A DNA stretch of 7,023 bases from Verrucomicrobiota bacterium (GTDB lineage Bacteria > Verrucomicrobiota > Verrucomicrobiae > Chthoniobacterales > UBA10450), in NCBI GenBank assembly GCA_005887855.1, contig VBQB01000286.1:1-7023 (forward strand), written 5' to 3'. Made by a program: the position numbers and the translations under genes. Below are positions 1 through 6,982 of this stretch, in pieces. How positions within the stretch are numbered: the stretch's first letter is position 1; each line of letters starts with the position of its first letter. The notes below the pieces were generated by a model. It worked only from the letters and a program-made list of their open reading frames with translations, searched no databases and was not told the DNA's origin.

Positions 1-1062
1 CACCTTTGCCTGGTTCGTGTTCTTATTTTGGAGATATGCGCGTGCCAATTGATATTTGATGAGGGCAGCGTCCGGATAGGTCTGGTCGAGTCGCTCCAAA
101 ACTTCGACCGCTTTTTTTGTGTCGCCCTTTGCCAGCAGCACCTCGCTTTGCAGTCTGCGGCCATCGATGTTTTCCGCGTCGCGACCAAAAACATTTTCAA
201 GAAGCGAGAGGGCCTCGTCGTATTTCTTGTCCTTGAGGGCAAGCTCGGCCAGCAAGGTCCAGGCCGGGAGATAATCCGGCGCCTGCCTGGTTATGTCGGT
301 GGAAATTCTTCTCACTTCCTCGGCATCACCGGTGGCGGACTTGAACGCGGCGTATTTCAAGCGCTCAATTGATCGAACCGGCGCAAGGTCTGCCGCTTTC
401 TTAAATTCTTCGCCGGCTTGTTTCTGGTCTTTCTGAAATAGATACAAATCTCCCATCGCCATGTGCGCAGTGGACGATTTGGGATCGACAGTGAGCGCCT
501 GCCGGAGTGCGTTGACCGCCGCGGCCGGGCCGCCCTTGCGGAAAAACAGATTCGCCGAAGCGAGGTAGAAAGAAACGTCGTTCTTTTTGGGGAATTTCTG
601 GAGCTGTTCCCCGGCTGCCTCAATGTCTTCTTTGCTTCGCGCCGCTTCAGTCAAAACGATAATGGCATCGCCATTGTCCGGGAGTTGCTCGAGCACTTTA
701 ACTGCTTCGTTCTTTGCGTCAGCGAACCGTCCCATGGCCACATAACAACGGGCCAGCCGTATTCGATTTTGAGCGTTGCTCGGATCGAGCACGCTCGCTC
801 TGACCAGAAATGCACCGGCGCGCAGCGGCGCTCCTTCGTCCTGCCACATCGCTCCGACTCTTTCGAATGCGAGCGCGTTTGCCGGATCCAGCTGCAGCAC
901 GTTGAGATAGCTCAGCTTGGCTTTGTCATAGTTGCCCGCTTTAAAATAATTGTCGGCCTCGGCAAGAAGGCGTCCTTTCCTGGCTTCCTTGGAGCAGGCG
1001 GTAATGAGCGTGGCTGCTAAAATAAGCGTCACGATTCTGAATAAGATTTTCGATGTTTGCAT
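1..1062 (-). CDS. TPR-repeat outer-membrane-type lipoprotein, PrsT-like (3' end outside window)
   Basis: The 354 visible codons stay open to the left edge, so the C-terminus is missing. Residues 1-23 form a lipoprotein signal: a short basic start, a hydrophobic stretch and the lipobox I-T-A-C with the lipidated Cys at 23. Ser at +2 is compatible with outer-membrane sorting. From about residue 32 there are repeated 34-residue helical hairpins of TPR type, roughly 32-65, 66-99, 164-197, 198-231, 264-297 and 300-333. They carry typical endings such as LDP-N-A and G-x-Y-x-x-A. The start ATG is the only in-frame start after the prsR stop, 43 bases upstream; no strong ribosome binding site is visible. 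A lipoprotein signal followed by TPRs, directly behind prsK-prsR, matches the beginning of PrsT of PEP-CTERM loci. That protein is much longer, so the identity is likely but unproven. Inferred role: a scaffold for envelope polysaccharide or sorting machinery. Confidence 0.85.
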   Translation of the reverse strand, partial: MQTSKILFRIVTLILAATLITACSKEARKGRLLAEADNYFKAGNYDKAKLSYLNVLQLDPANALAFERVGAMWQDEGAPLRAGAFLVRASVLDPSNAQNRIRLARCYVAMGRFADAKNEAVKVLEQLPDNGDAIIVLTEAARSKEDIEAAGEQLQKFPKKNDVSFYLASANLFFRKGGPAAAVNALRQALTVDPKSSTAHMAMGDLYLFQKDQKQAGEEFKKAADLAPVRSIERLKYAAFKSATGDAEEVRRISTDITRQAPDYLPAWTLLAELALKDKKYDEALSLLENVFGRDAENIDGRRLQSEVLLAKGDTKKAVEVLERLDQTYPDAALIKYQLARAYLQNKNTNQAKV

Positions 1063-1105
1063 GTGTTCGACGGTTTCGATCTCAGTTGATGTTTGTATTT
1101 CCGCG

Positions 1106-2461
1106 CTATTTGGCAATGCCGAGTTTTTCCATTAGTTCGTAAAGGGTTGGCCGGCTGATCCCGAGATCGGCAGCTGCGGAAGTAATTCTACCGGAGTTTT
1201 TCTTGAGCGCTTGCTGAATCAGTTCGCGTTCGACCTGCTCGCGCGCTTGTTTGAGAGTCGCTGCAGACGAGGGTGCCACGTCGTGGTCCTGCTCCAACTC
1301 GAGGTCTTTTGCGGTCAATCGCGATCCGCTGGCCATGATGACGCCTCGTTTCACGCGGTTTTGAAGTTCGCGCACATTGCCAGGCCATGAATAACGGGTG
1401 ATTGCACGCAGCGCGTCGGGCGCGAATACCAGCTTTGTCCGACCGTTCTGGGCGGCGTATCTTTGCAAAAACTCGCGGGCCAGGAACACGATATCTTCGC
1501 CTCGTTCACGAAGTGGCAACAGGCGGATCGTGATAACGGCAAGACGGTAATATAGATCCTCGCGAAATTTTCCGCTGTCGATCATTTGTTTTAGATCGGC
1601 ATTCGTCGCGGTGACAAGCCGCGTGTCGATTTGAATTTCCCGTCTTCCGCCCACGCGTTGTAAGCGCTGTTCCTGAAGAAACCGGAGGAGCTTCACCTGA
1701 ATGGCTGGCGGAAGTTCGCCAATCTCATCCAGAAACAGGGTGCCGCCACTGGCTGTTTCCATCATACCCTTGCGCTGAATGTGAGCACCGGTAAAGGCGC
1801 CTTTTTCGTGGCCGAAGAGTTCGCTCTCCAGAAGGTTTTCGGGAATGGCGTTGCAGTTGATCGCGACAAAGGGGCCGTCCTTGCGCGCACTGCGGCGATG
1901 AATCGCCGCTGCGGCCATCTCTTTGCCAGTGCCACTTTCGCCGAGCAAGAGGACCGGAGCATTCGTCGCGGCTACCTTGCGAATGAAAGCAAAGACTGCC
2001 TGCATTTGTGGACTGGTGCCGAGCATGTCTTCAAACACATCGGAACGCTGGCTCTGTTGTAACTCGCGGTATTCTTTTTCGAGTTCCACCACGTGGATGC
2101 ATCGCCGAAGAAGCAGCCTCAATTCCTCCATCTCCACTGGCTTGCACAAGAAGTCGTAAGCCCCCGCGCCAACCGCCTGGAGGGCGTTCTGTTTTTCGCC
2201 CTGTCCGGAAATAATGATGACTTTGGCCATACTATCGACGGCGAGTAAGTCGGACAACACGGCCAATCCTTCGTCGCATTCATTAGGCCGGGGTGGGAGG
2301 CCCAGATCCAGCAGTGTCGCCGCCGGGGGGTTGGCCTCAAAGACTTCAAGCGCTCCTCTTCGGTCTTCGGCGAAATGAATTTCGTAATCCTCGCTCAGTG
2401 CCCATTTCATCTGCGTCCGGATCGCTTCGTCGTCATCAACAATGAGCAATTTGGGTTTCAT
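1106..2461 (-). CDS. prsR: PrsR-type sigma-54-dependent response regulator
   Basis: 451 residues in three domains. The receiver (about 1-120) has acidic D9-D11, phospho-acceptor D52 in LLDLGLPP, S85 and K107 in CKP. The AAA+ sigma-54 activator domain (about 143-375) has Walker A GESGTGKE at 174, the sigma-54 contact loop GAFTGA at 221-226, and Walker B GGTLFLDEIGEL at 239-250. The C-terminus holds a Fis-type helix-turn-helix (about 425-449). The insert after D52 (PPRPNECDEG) resembles the PEP-CTERM-box response regulator family, which with the adjacent PrsK-like kinase supports PrsR over a generic NtrC homologue. Expected role: when phosphorylated, it drives open-complex formation by sigma-54 polymerase at exosortase-related target promoters. 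The ATG at 2461 is chosen because the receiver starts right there (MKPKLLIVDDD) and overlaps the prsK stop. The frame is open 75 codons further upstream, but that stretch lies inside the kinase's catalytic domain and has no receiver character. All catalytic motifs are intact. Confidence 0.95.
   Translation of the reverse strand: MKPKLLIVDDDEAIRTQMKWALSEDYEIHFAEDRRGALEVFEANPPAATLLDLGLPPRPNECDEGLAVLSDLLAVDSMAKVIIISGQGEKQNALQAVGAGAYDFLCKPVEMEELRLLLRRCIHVVELEKEYRELQQSQRSDVFEDMLGTSPQMQAVFAFIRKVAATNAPVLLLGESGTGKEMAAAAIHRRSARKDGPFVAINCNAIPENLLESELFGHEKGAFTGAHIQRKGMMETASGGTLFLDEIGELPPAIQVKLLRFLQEQRLQRVGGRREIQIDTRLVTATNADLKQMIDSGKFREDLYYRLAVITIRLLPLRERGEDIVFLAREFLQRYAAQNGRTKLVFAPDALRAITRYSWPGNVRELQNRVKRGVIMASGSRLTAKDLELEQDHDVAPSSAATLKQAREQVERELIQQALKKNSGRITSAAADLGISRPTLYELMEKLGIAK
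2458..2461 (-). other. ATGA stop/start overlap coupling prsK and prsR
   Basis: The last codons of prsK read GCA GCA TGA, and the ATG of prsR shares the bases ATGA. No good ribosome binding site precedes this ATG, so re-initiation by ribosomes finishing prsK is the likely way prsR is translated. That would keep kinase and regulator amounts linked. Confidence 0.85.
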
Positions 2462-4566
2462 GCTGCTTGGCGTTTCAGGGGCAGCATTATCCGGAATGTT
2501 GTGCCGGCGCCGGGTTCGCTTTCTACTTGAATCTTTCCCCGATGCGCTTCGACAATCATCTTGGATTGAAACATACCGATGCCAAGTCCCTTCTTCTTTG
2601 TTGTCTGAAAGGGACGGAAAAGAGAGGCCCTTAGGAAAGCCGGGCTCATCCCGCATCCATTGTCGGAGACCGAAAGGATTGCCCAACCGTCGCTTTGACT
2701 CGTCTCAATTCTCACCTCGCCTCCTACTCCGAGTGCGTCGCGGGCATTGAGAAGCAAATTAGTGATTACACTACCGAATTGATCCCGGTCCACCTTGAGT
2801 TTTGGCTCCAGGTGAAGCTCCTTCACGACGTTTATTTCCGGCGCGCCGTTTAAGACTTTAAGCGCGTCAGCAACAAGCAGATTAAGGTCCAGTTCCACAA
2901 CTTTGAGTTCAAGGTGTCGCAGGGCGCCGACGCGGCTGATAAGCTGGTTGATACGGTTTGTGGTTTCACCGATCCCGCGCAAGGCGTCTTGTCGAAAAAT
3001 GGGGTCATCAAAATGCAGAGGCAGATTCTGAAGCGTCAGACTCAGGGTTGAGGCCGCGTTTTTCAAATCATGAACGAAGAATGCGGAGATGGCTTGAAAG
3101 GCCTCCAGTTCCTTTCCCCGCATAATCTCTTCGGTAAGGCTAAGGTTCACCAGACCCATTGCAATCTGGTCCCCCATGCATTTCAGCAGATCCAGTTCTT
3201 CAACGGTGTAGGGAACGCCACCGACGCGATCTGCCAGGATGGCCATGCCCATGCAGCGATCTCCCGTCCATAAAGGCGTACAAACCCGATTTCCTCCAGT
3301 GCGAAATTGACTCGAACTGATTTGTCTCAAGCTCTCGGCATAATCGCCTTTCGCTTTTTCCAAATCAAAAGGTTTGGAAAGCGCACGAATACTCGTTAGA
3401 TTCGGCTCCGAGCCGGCCAGGTTTGGGAGCGCGTCGTTGGCCTCACGTTCTGATCTCGAGGTGGACGCTGCGAAGGCGAGCCGGTCGTGTTCATCAAATA
3501 GCCAGATAGTGACCGACAAGACATTAAAGGTCTCAGAGATCAATTTTGCGGCTGCGGCGCACAGGCCGGATTGATCGACCACGCTGGACATGCATTGGGT
3601 AAAGCGCGTCCATATCTGGCGGAAATCATACTGCGGCCTTTCAAAATGGCGGCTAACAAAAGACCGGATATTTTGCCGAATCCGATTTGAGAGTAGTAGC
3701 ACGGCCAGGAGGGCAAAGCCCAGCAGCACCACGAACGCTTGGAGCTGGAAAGTTGCCGACCCGCCAGCCCGCGCTACGACTTGGGCAAGCACGCCGACAA
3801 TGAAAAGGTATGCCCCTGCCAGAAGCACCGTCAGCGAAGTGCGCAGAACGGCATGGGACGGATAAACGTCGATTTCGGCGAAACCACTCCGAAGAAAAGC
3901 CACCACGATGAATGTACACCCAATCAGCAGCGCCCCTGTTTCGACGTCGATTAAGGCCATGATGTCTCCAGAAAAAAGCAGCGCCTGGCTTAAGGTGTAA
4001 ATCCTGGCTCCGAAGACGATCCCGAGGCCAAGAACCATAAACTTTATCCTCCACTGCATCGTTCCGACAGCCGATCGGAAGGTCCTTTCGAGATTCACAA
4101 GAACCAGCACCGCGGCCATGAGCAGAAGGCCATTCAGTGTTTTGGCCGCTGCATGAGAGCTGATCCACCAATTTCCGCCAGACTCGTTGTCAGGAAAAAT
4201 CGGCGCCAATTGCTCCCGGAAAATCAGGGACACGCCTACCGGGAGTAAAAACGCCGCCAGGACGAGAAATCGGGATCTCACCGGAAATTCGCGAGAGTTT
4301 CCACGCGAATACGTGAGGCTAAAGCAAAGCCAAATCCCCGGCAGAAATGACTTCGTTATCAGGGTAAGAGTTTCCCAAAAAGCCGCCCTTTCAGGAACAA
4401 GCGCATCGTGCCATAGCGCGCCGAACAGACTTTCCAGCGCGAAAGTCAGCATCCCGGCCGAGAAACACCAGGTCGCAAACGAACGGCGCTTTCGGCAAGC
4501 CGCAGCCACGGCCAAGGCGGCACTAAATGTCGCGGCGGCCAAAGCTAGCGCCGAGTTCGGGCTCAC
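2458..4566 (-). CDS. prsK: PrsK-type membrane sensor histidine kinase
   Basis: 702 residues from the GTG at 4566. Residues 1 to about 295 hold some eight hydrophobic membrane segments, with no periplasmic sensor domain of note. A linker (SRHFERPQYDFRQIW, about 305-319) resembles the PrsK family. A GAF-like domain covers about 320-480. The kinase core follows: phospho-acceptor His499 in FFVHDLKN, N box ITNLLLNARDAL (601-612), G1 box DNGCGM (635-640), glycine-rich GLGIGMF (660-666) and a final GAGTTF. This is the membrane kinase of the PrsK/PrsR pair, expected to autophosphorylate on the His and pass phosphate to PrsR D52; its signal is unknown. An upstream in-frame TTG at 4626 would add 20 residues. 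The GTG is preferred because GGAGGG sits 4 bases before it and the first membrane helix begins almost at once. The TTG has its purine run directly adjacent, too close. The exosortase gene ends 75 bases upstream. Confidence 0.93.
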   Translation of the reverse strand: MSPNSALALAAATFSAALAVAAACRKRRSFATWCFSAGMLTFALESLFGALWHDALVPERAAFWETLTLITKSFLPGIWLCFSLTYSRGNSREFPVRSRFLVLAAFLLPVGVSLIFREQLAPIFPDNESGGNWWISSHAAAKTLNGLLLMAAVLVLVNLERTFRSAVGTMQWRIKFMVLGLGIVFGARIYTLSQALLFSGDIMALIDVETGALLIGCTFIVVAFLRSGFAEIDVYPSHAVLRTSLTVLLAGAYLFIVGVLAQVVARAGGSATFQLQAFVVLLGFALLAVLLLSNRIRQNIRSFVSRHFERPQYDFRQIWTRFTQCMSSVVDQSGLCAAAAKLISETFNVLSVTIWLFDEHDRLAFAASTSRSEREANDALPNLAGSEPNLTSIRALSKPFDLEKAKGDYAESLRQISSSQFRTGGNRVCTPLWTGDRCMGMAILADRVGGVPYTVEELDLLKCMGDQIAMGLVNLSLTEEIMRGKELEAFQAISAFFVHDLKNAASTLSLTLQNLPLHFDDPIFRQDALRGIGETTNRINQLISRVGALRHLELKVVELDLNLLVADALKVLNGAPEINVVKELHLEPKLKVDRDQFGSVITNLLLNARDALGVGGEVRIETSQSDGWAILSVSDNGCGMSPAFLRASLFRPFQTTKKKGLGIGMFQSKMIVEAHRGKIQVESEPGAGTTFRIMLPLKRQAA

Positions 4567-4570
4567 AATT

Positions 4571-4576
4571 CCCTCC
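4571..4576 (-). promoter_or_regulatory. Ribosome binding site deciding the prsK start
   Basis: Read on the minus strand this is GGAGGG followed by AATT and the GTG start codon. It is the strongest Shine-Dalgarno match near the start of any gene in the window, and it favours GTG 4566 over TTG 4626 as the prsK start. Confidence 0.6.
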
Positions 4577-4641
4577 AAGCCAATGTAATATATGGCATCT
4601 TCAATGCAGCTCAAGCTGCGGTCCAACTCTCCGATCGATAA

Positions 4642-5706
4642 CTAAAAGTAAAATCGAGACCTCATTCGTTCAACAAGACACGCGTTCCGGGCGCGAACCG
4701 TAGCGAAATTTGAGTCAAGCTCACCTAAGATCACACCGAAGATGAGGTCGAGTGTTACACCGTGCACACGCACTTCTACGGAAACTGGAAGGCAAACCAG
4801 AAAAAATGGAATCAGCGAAAGCATGAAAAAGACGGGCCCGCCGCGGCGGTGGATTAGACTGTGAATCATCTGCGGGCCTACATTCACGCAAAGAAGCCCG
4901 ATGACGAGGATGCGAAATCCGTTCCGTAAAATGCCGAGAGGAATGACGAAGGCGACAAGCGCAAAACGCCGCCACCGCGTCTTCAAGAATAAATTGGCGG
5001 CCAGAATGCTGGTCAGGAGAAGCACCCAGCTTGATCGAATACCGCTGCATTCCTGTGCAACTTCGATCGTGATGTTCGGCAATTGGAAAACAGCGCCCGC
5101 CCGGAGAAAAGGCGTGCCGCTGAGGTGGAAAAGAATATTCGCTACCTCCGCCGCGGCAGATTTCGAAGCCGTTTCCAGCGCATCTCTCATCGCATCCGGC
5201 ATCGGCACCATGAAAATGAGGTAGGCGACGGGAAAAGCGGCTGCTCGCATCCAGCCACGTCCGAAAAAGAAAAAACCTCCCGCCGCAAGACAACAAAGGA
5301 ACGACAGGGTCAGCAGCGCGAGGTAGTCATTGTAGGCCGGCGCTCGTCCCGCGAAATCCAACCAGTAGGTGCACACCAAAACGCCGAGACCGCCAGCCAG
5401 GGACACGATCGCGAGCGGAAGATCGATAACGTACTTTTTCGGTAATTGATCACGCCGGAGGTAAAGCAGGTAAGCACAAACGAACGGTACCAATAAAATG
5501 TATGAATGCAGCTGGCTCCCGGCTGCGTGATTTATCAGCCCCAAGAGCGGCTGGGCGAAAGCTGCTAGCAGCACAACCGCAAAACACGCGCCTCCCCAAA
5601 ACCGCCATTTCCGGCTCTGCTTCAGCGGGGTAGATCCGGAGATGTTCCCTGTTTGCGTGGGAATGATCGTTTCGCGAGCAGCAGCGTCTTCTTGTGAGGA
5701 CGACAT
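4642..5706 (-). CDS. Exosortase (exosortase/archaeosortase family transpeptidase)
   Basis: 354 residues with about eight membrane helices (near 36-55, 66-83, 95-113, 127-147, 151-169, 222-240, 248-272, 291-309). The family active-site residues are present in order: Cys220 in AQECSGIRSS, Arg265 in LRNGFRI (N262-x-x-R265), and a His in IHSLIHRRGG (H286 or H282), each next to a membrane helix. The conserved MVPMPD segment (166-171) precedes them. Exosortases are inner-membrane cysteine enzymes that recognise C-terminal tags (short motif, helix, basic tail) on exported proteins. The neighbouring prsK-prsR pair and polysaccharide-type genes fit this role. The exact subtype cannot be assigned by eye. 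Two oddities: an N-terminal cytoplasmic arm of about 33 polar residues, and a 45-residue tail after the last helix, with no EpsI-type domain fused. The start ATG has GGGAG 13 bases upstream, a rather long spacing; no better in-frame start is seen. The barrel gene ends 51 bases upstream. Confidence 0.93.
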   Translation of the reverse strand: MSSSQEDAAARETIIPTQTGNISGSTPLKQSRKWRFWGGACFAVVLLAAFAQPLLGLINHAAGSQLHSYILLVPFVCAYLLYLRRDQLPKKYVIDLPLAIVSLAGGLGVLVCTYWLDFAGRAPAYNDYLALLTLSFLCCLAAGGFFFFGRGWMRAAAFPVAYLIFMVPMPDAMRDALETASKSAAAEVANILFHLSGTPFLRAGAVFQLPNITIEVAQECSGIRSSWVLLLTSILAANLFLKTRWRRFALVAFVIPLGILRNGFRILVIGLLCVNVGPQMIHSLIHRRGGPVFFMLSLIPFFLVCLPVSVEVRVHGVTLDLIFGVILGELDSNFATVRARNACLVERMRSRFYF

Positions 5707-5757
5707 TTCTAAATTGTTTCTCCCACAACTGATTTCAAAAGCAAAATCAACCGATTC

Positions 5758-6489
5758 TCAATAGGTGAAGCTCAGTCCGGCGGAATAACGATTCCGCGAG
5801 TAACCGGGATTCGATTCTAGTGAACTCTGCATGGTATGCTGGTAGTCAACGTGCAGGGAGAAACGCTTATTAATCCTATAAAGAAGACCGAGAGAAAACT
5901 GGAGGGAATCCTGGGTCCCCACGGAGGTGGTTCCGGACGAGCCACCTTGATTGTCATCATGATGATAATAAAATCCGGTCGTCGAGTGAAGCCGCGAGGT
6001 TAGGTTGTACGTCAGGTTCACGCCGGTTCGGATCGTAGTGCGGTTCGACACGTTTGCCGCAGTGGGCGATTCGTATCCATAACTTGTCGTCCAGTCCAGT
6101 GAGTGGTTGCTACTCGTGTAAGCAAGCCGACCTTCAAAGTAAGGGTTGACCGTATTCCCATCGTTTTCGAGCGAGCGAAATGATGGACCACCGCGCGCGT
6201 CAAATCTCAGGTGCTCAGTCAAATGATGATCGACACCGACGAGGACATAGTGAGTAATGGAATTGTTGGTGGCCGTCTCGTAATTTATTGTTTGAAAACG
6301 ATATTCGCCAATCAGTTCCGTGCGTTTCGTCAGACTAAATCTAAGCGCTTCGCCAAGCGTGTTGTCGACCCGGTTCTGAGATGTTCCAACGGACGACGAC
6401 GACGACTCATACTGAACGCTTCTGAACGTGTAGCTTGTTACCATGGCAAATCGCGGAAACCAGTGATAGGTGACCGAAAGAACATCACG
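5758..6489 (-). CDS. Outer-membrane beta-barrel protein, C-terminal part after frameshift
   Basis: 243 codons that continue, one base out of frame, the barrel begun by the upstream fragment. The protein alternates short strands of alternating polar and hydrophobic/aromatic residues with Gly/Ser/Asn-rich turns, as in FAMVTSYTFRSVQY, LGLLYRINKRFSLHVDYQH and RYSAGLSFTY. The last residue is Tyr, as expected for the strand signal read by the BAM insertion machinery. This pattern supports about ten or more transmembrane strands. It resembles outer-membrane barrel proteins found beside exosortase and polysaccharide genes in Verrucomicrobia, possibly a relative of the EpsL-type or PEP-CTERM-associated outer-membrane proteins. 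The start given is the frameshift point, not a real start codon. The frame is open up to a TTG at 6627, but residues upstream of 6489 (rich in Pro, Arg and Ser, without strand pattern) do not look coding. On its own this piece has no signal peptide, so it would not be exported. Confidence 0.75.
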   Translation of the reverse strand, partial: RDVLSVTYHWFPRFAMVTSYTFRSVQYESSSSSVGTSQNRVDNTLGEALRFSLTKRTELIGEYRFQTINYETATNNSITHYVLVGVDHHLTEHLRFDARGGPSFRSLENDGNTVNPYFEGRLAYTSSNHSLDWTTSYGYESPTAANVSNRTTIRTGVNLTYNLTSRLHSTTGFYYHHDDNQGGSSGTTSVGTQDSLQFSLGLLYRINKRFSLHVDYQHTMQSSLESNPGYSRNRYSAGLSFTY

Positions 6490-6500
6490 GCTCGGTCTGG
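6481..6500 (-). other. Frameshift junction inside the beta-barrel gene
   Basis: Reading on the minus strand, the upstream frame ends in CAG ACC GAG CCG TGA. The barrel-like coding then continues in the frame CGT GAT GTT, one base further on. Joining the frames needs one base skipped or removed, or two (modulo three) added. There is no long homopolymer here, and no AGGGGG-like element as in the prfB programmed frameshift. The junction could be a real mutation, a small deletion, or a sequencing or assembly error. Confidence 0.75.
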
Positions 6501-6946
6501 TAAGCGGCGTAAACGTCAGCACGGAAGGAAAGTCGTGTCGAGAAGTTATGTGTGAGCGCCAAAGTGACGGTGCCGTCCTTATCGTCCGTGCCCACATCGA
6601 AAAACTGGGCAAAGCGTCCGACTGCAATCAGACGGAGTTCTGACCGTTCCCTGGGGCGATCATAAGACAGGACAATGTTTTCCCTCGCGAAAAATGAGCT
6701 TTGACCACTTGAGCCCGTGGTAGTGTTGCTCCCGAGAACGTGGTCGTCGTAACCGATGTCCACGCCGGCTGTGATTTCAAGCGGAACAGATCGCCCCCCA
6801 CTCACACCGGCCGTTTCTGACGAACCCGCCGCGTATTGAGCCATTGCTTCAGTGACTGGATCCAGCAAACAAGCGGCGAACAGGAGCGCGAAAGCGAGCG
6901 GATCAACGCGATTACGGGTCCGGTGAATTCGACATGGCGAAATCAT
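6485..6946 (-). CDS. Outer-membrane beta-barrel protein, N-terminal part up to premature stop
   Basis: 153 codons from ATG 6946 to a TGA at 6487-6485. The start shows a Sec signal peptide: basic n-region (CRIHRTRNR), hydrophobic core LAFALLFAACLL and a cleavage site after AMA (residue 36). The mature part begins with a Gly/Ser-rich stretch and then barrel strands such as VPLEITAGVDIGYDDHV, FFARENIVLSYD, LRLIAVGRFAQFF, VTLALTHNF and LSFRADVYAAY. It then stops, too early for a complete barrel. The rest of the barrel follows in another frame, so this is most likely the first third of one gene of about 395 residues. Other possible starts are TTG 6958, which has GCAGGG six bases before it, and GTG 6976. 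The signal peptide is the same in all cases. The upstream gene ends only 7-37 bases away, pointing to an operon. The product is exported but probably non-functional alone. Confidence 0.72.
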   Translation of the reverse strand: MISPCRIHRTRNRVDPLAFALLFAACLLDPVTEAMAQYAAGSSETAGVSGGRSVPLEITAGVDIGYDDHVLGSNTTTGSSGQSSFFARENIVLSYDRPRERSELRLIAVGRFAQFFDVGTDDKDGTVTLALTHNFSTRLSFRADVYAAYQTEP

Positions 6947-6982
6947 GTCTGTTTGCAAGTCGCGCCCTGCCGGCACCTCAAA

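Noticed and set aside
463..1020. Plus-strand open frame of 185 codons
   Set aside because: Antisense to the TPR lipoprotein gene, which has clear lipobox and repeat patterns; the plus-strand product shows no domain or signal.
1268..1289. Possible sigma-54 promoter on the minus strand upstream of the lipoprotein (TGGCAC followed by a TCTGC)
   Set aside because: The spacing between GG and GC is one base too long, and the site lies inside prsR coding sequence about 200 bases from the lipoprotein start.
2462..2686. Upstream 75-codon extension of the prsR reading frame
   Set aside because: It lies within the ATPase domain of prsK in another frame, has no domain character, and the receiver domain begins exactly at ATG 2461, which overlaps the kinase stop.
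4187..4588. Plus-strand open frame of 133 codons opposite the prsK membrane region
   Set aside because: Antisense shadow of a gene with strong family motifs; the composition is that of a reverse-complemented hydrophobic region.
4593..4608. Sigma-54-like promoter on the plus strand (TGGCAT-N5-ATGC)
   Set aside because: The spacing fits but two consensus bases are off, and it points into the antisense strand of the exosortase with no gene to serve; probably chance.
5956..5968. Small palindrome CATCATGATG
   Set aside because: It lies within the barrel coding sequence and simply encodes His-His-Asp-Asp; there is no stem-loop of useful length and no repeat elsewhere.
6490..6627. TTG-started upstream part of the C-terminal barrel frame
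   Set aside because: The encoded residues lack strand pattern or signal peptide, while the overlapping frame has barrel character; the frame is open only by chance.
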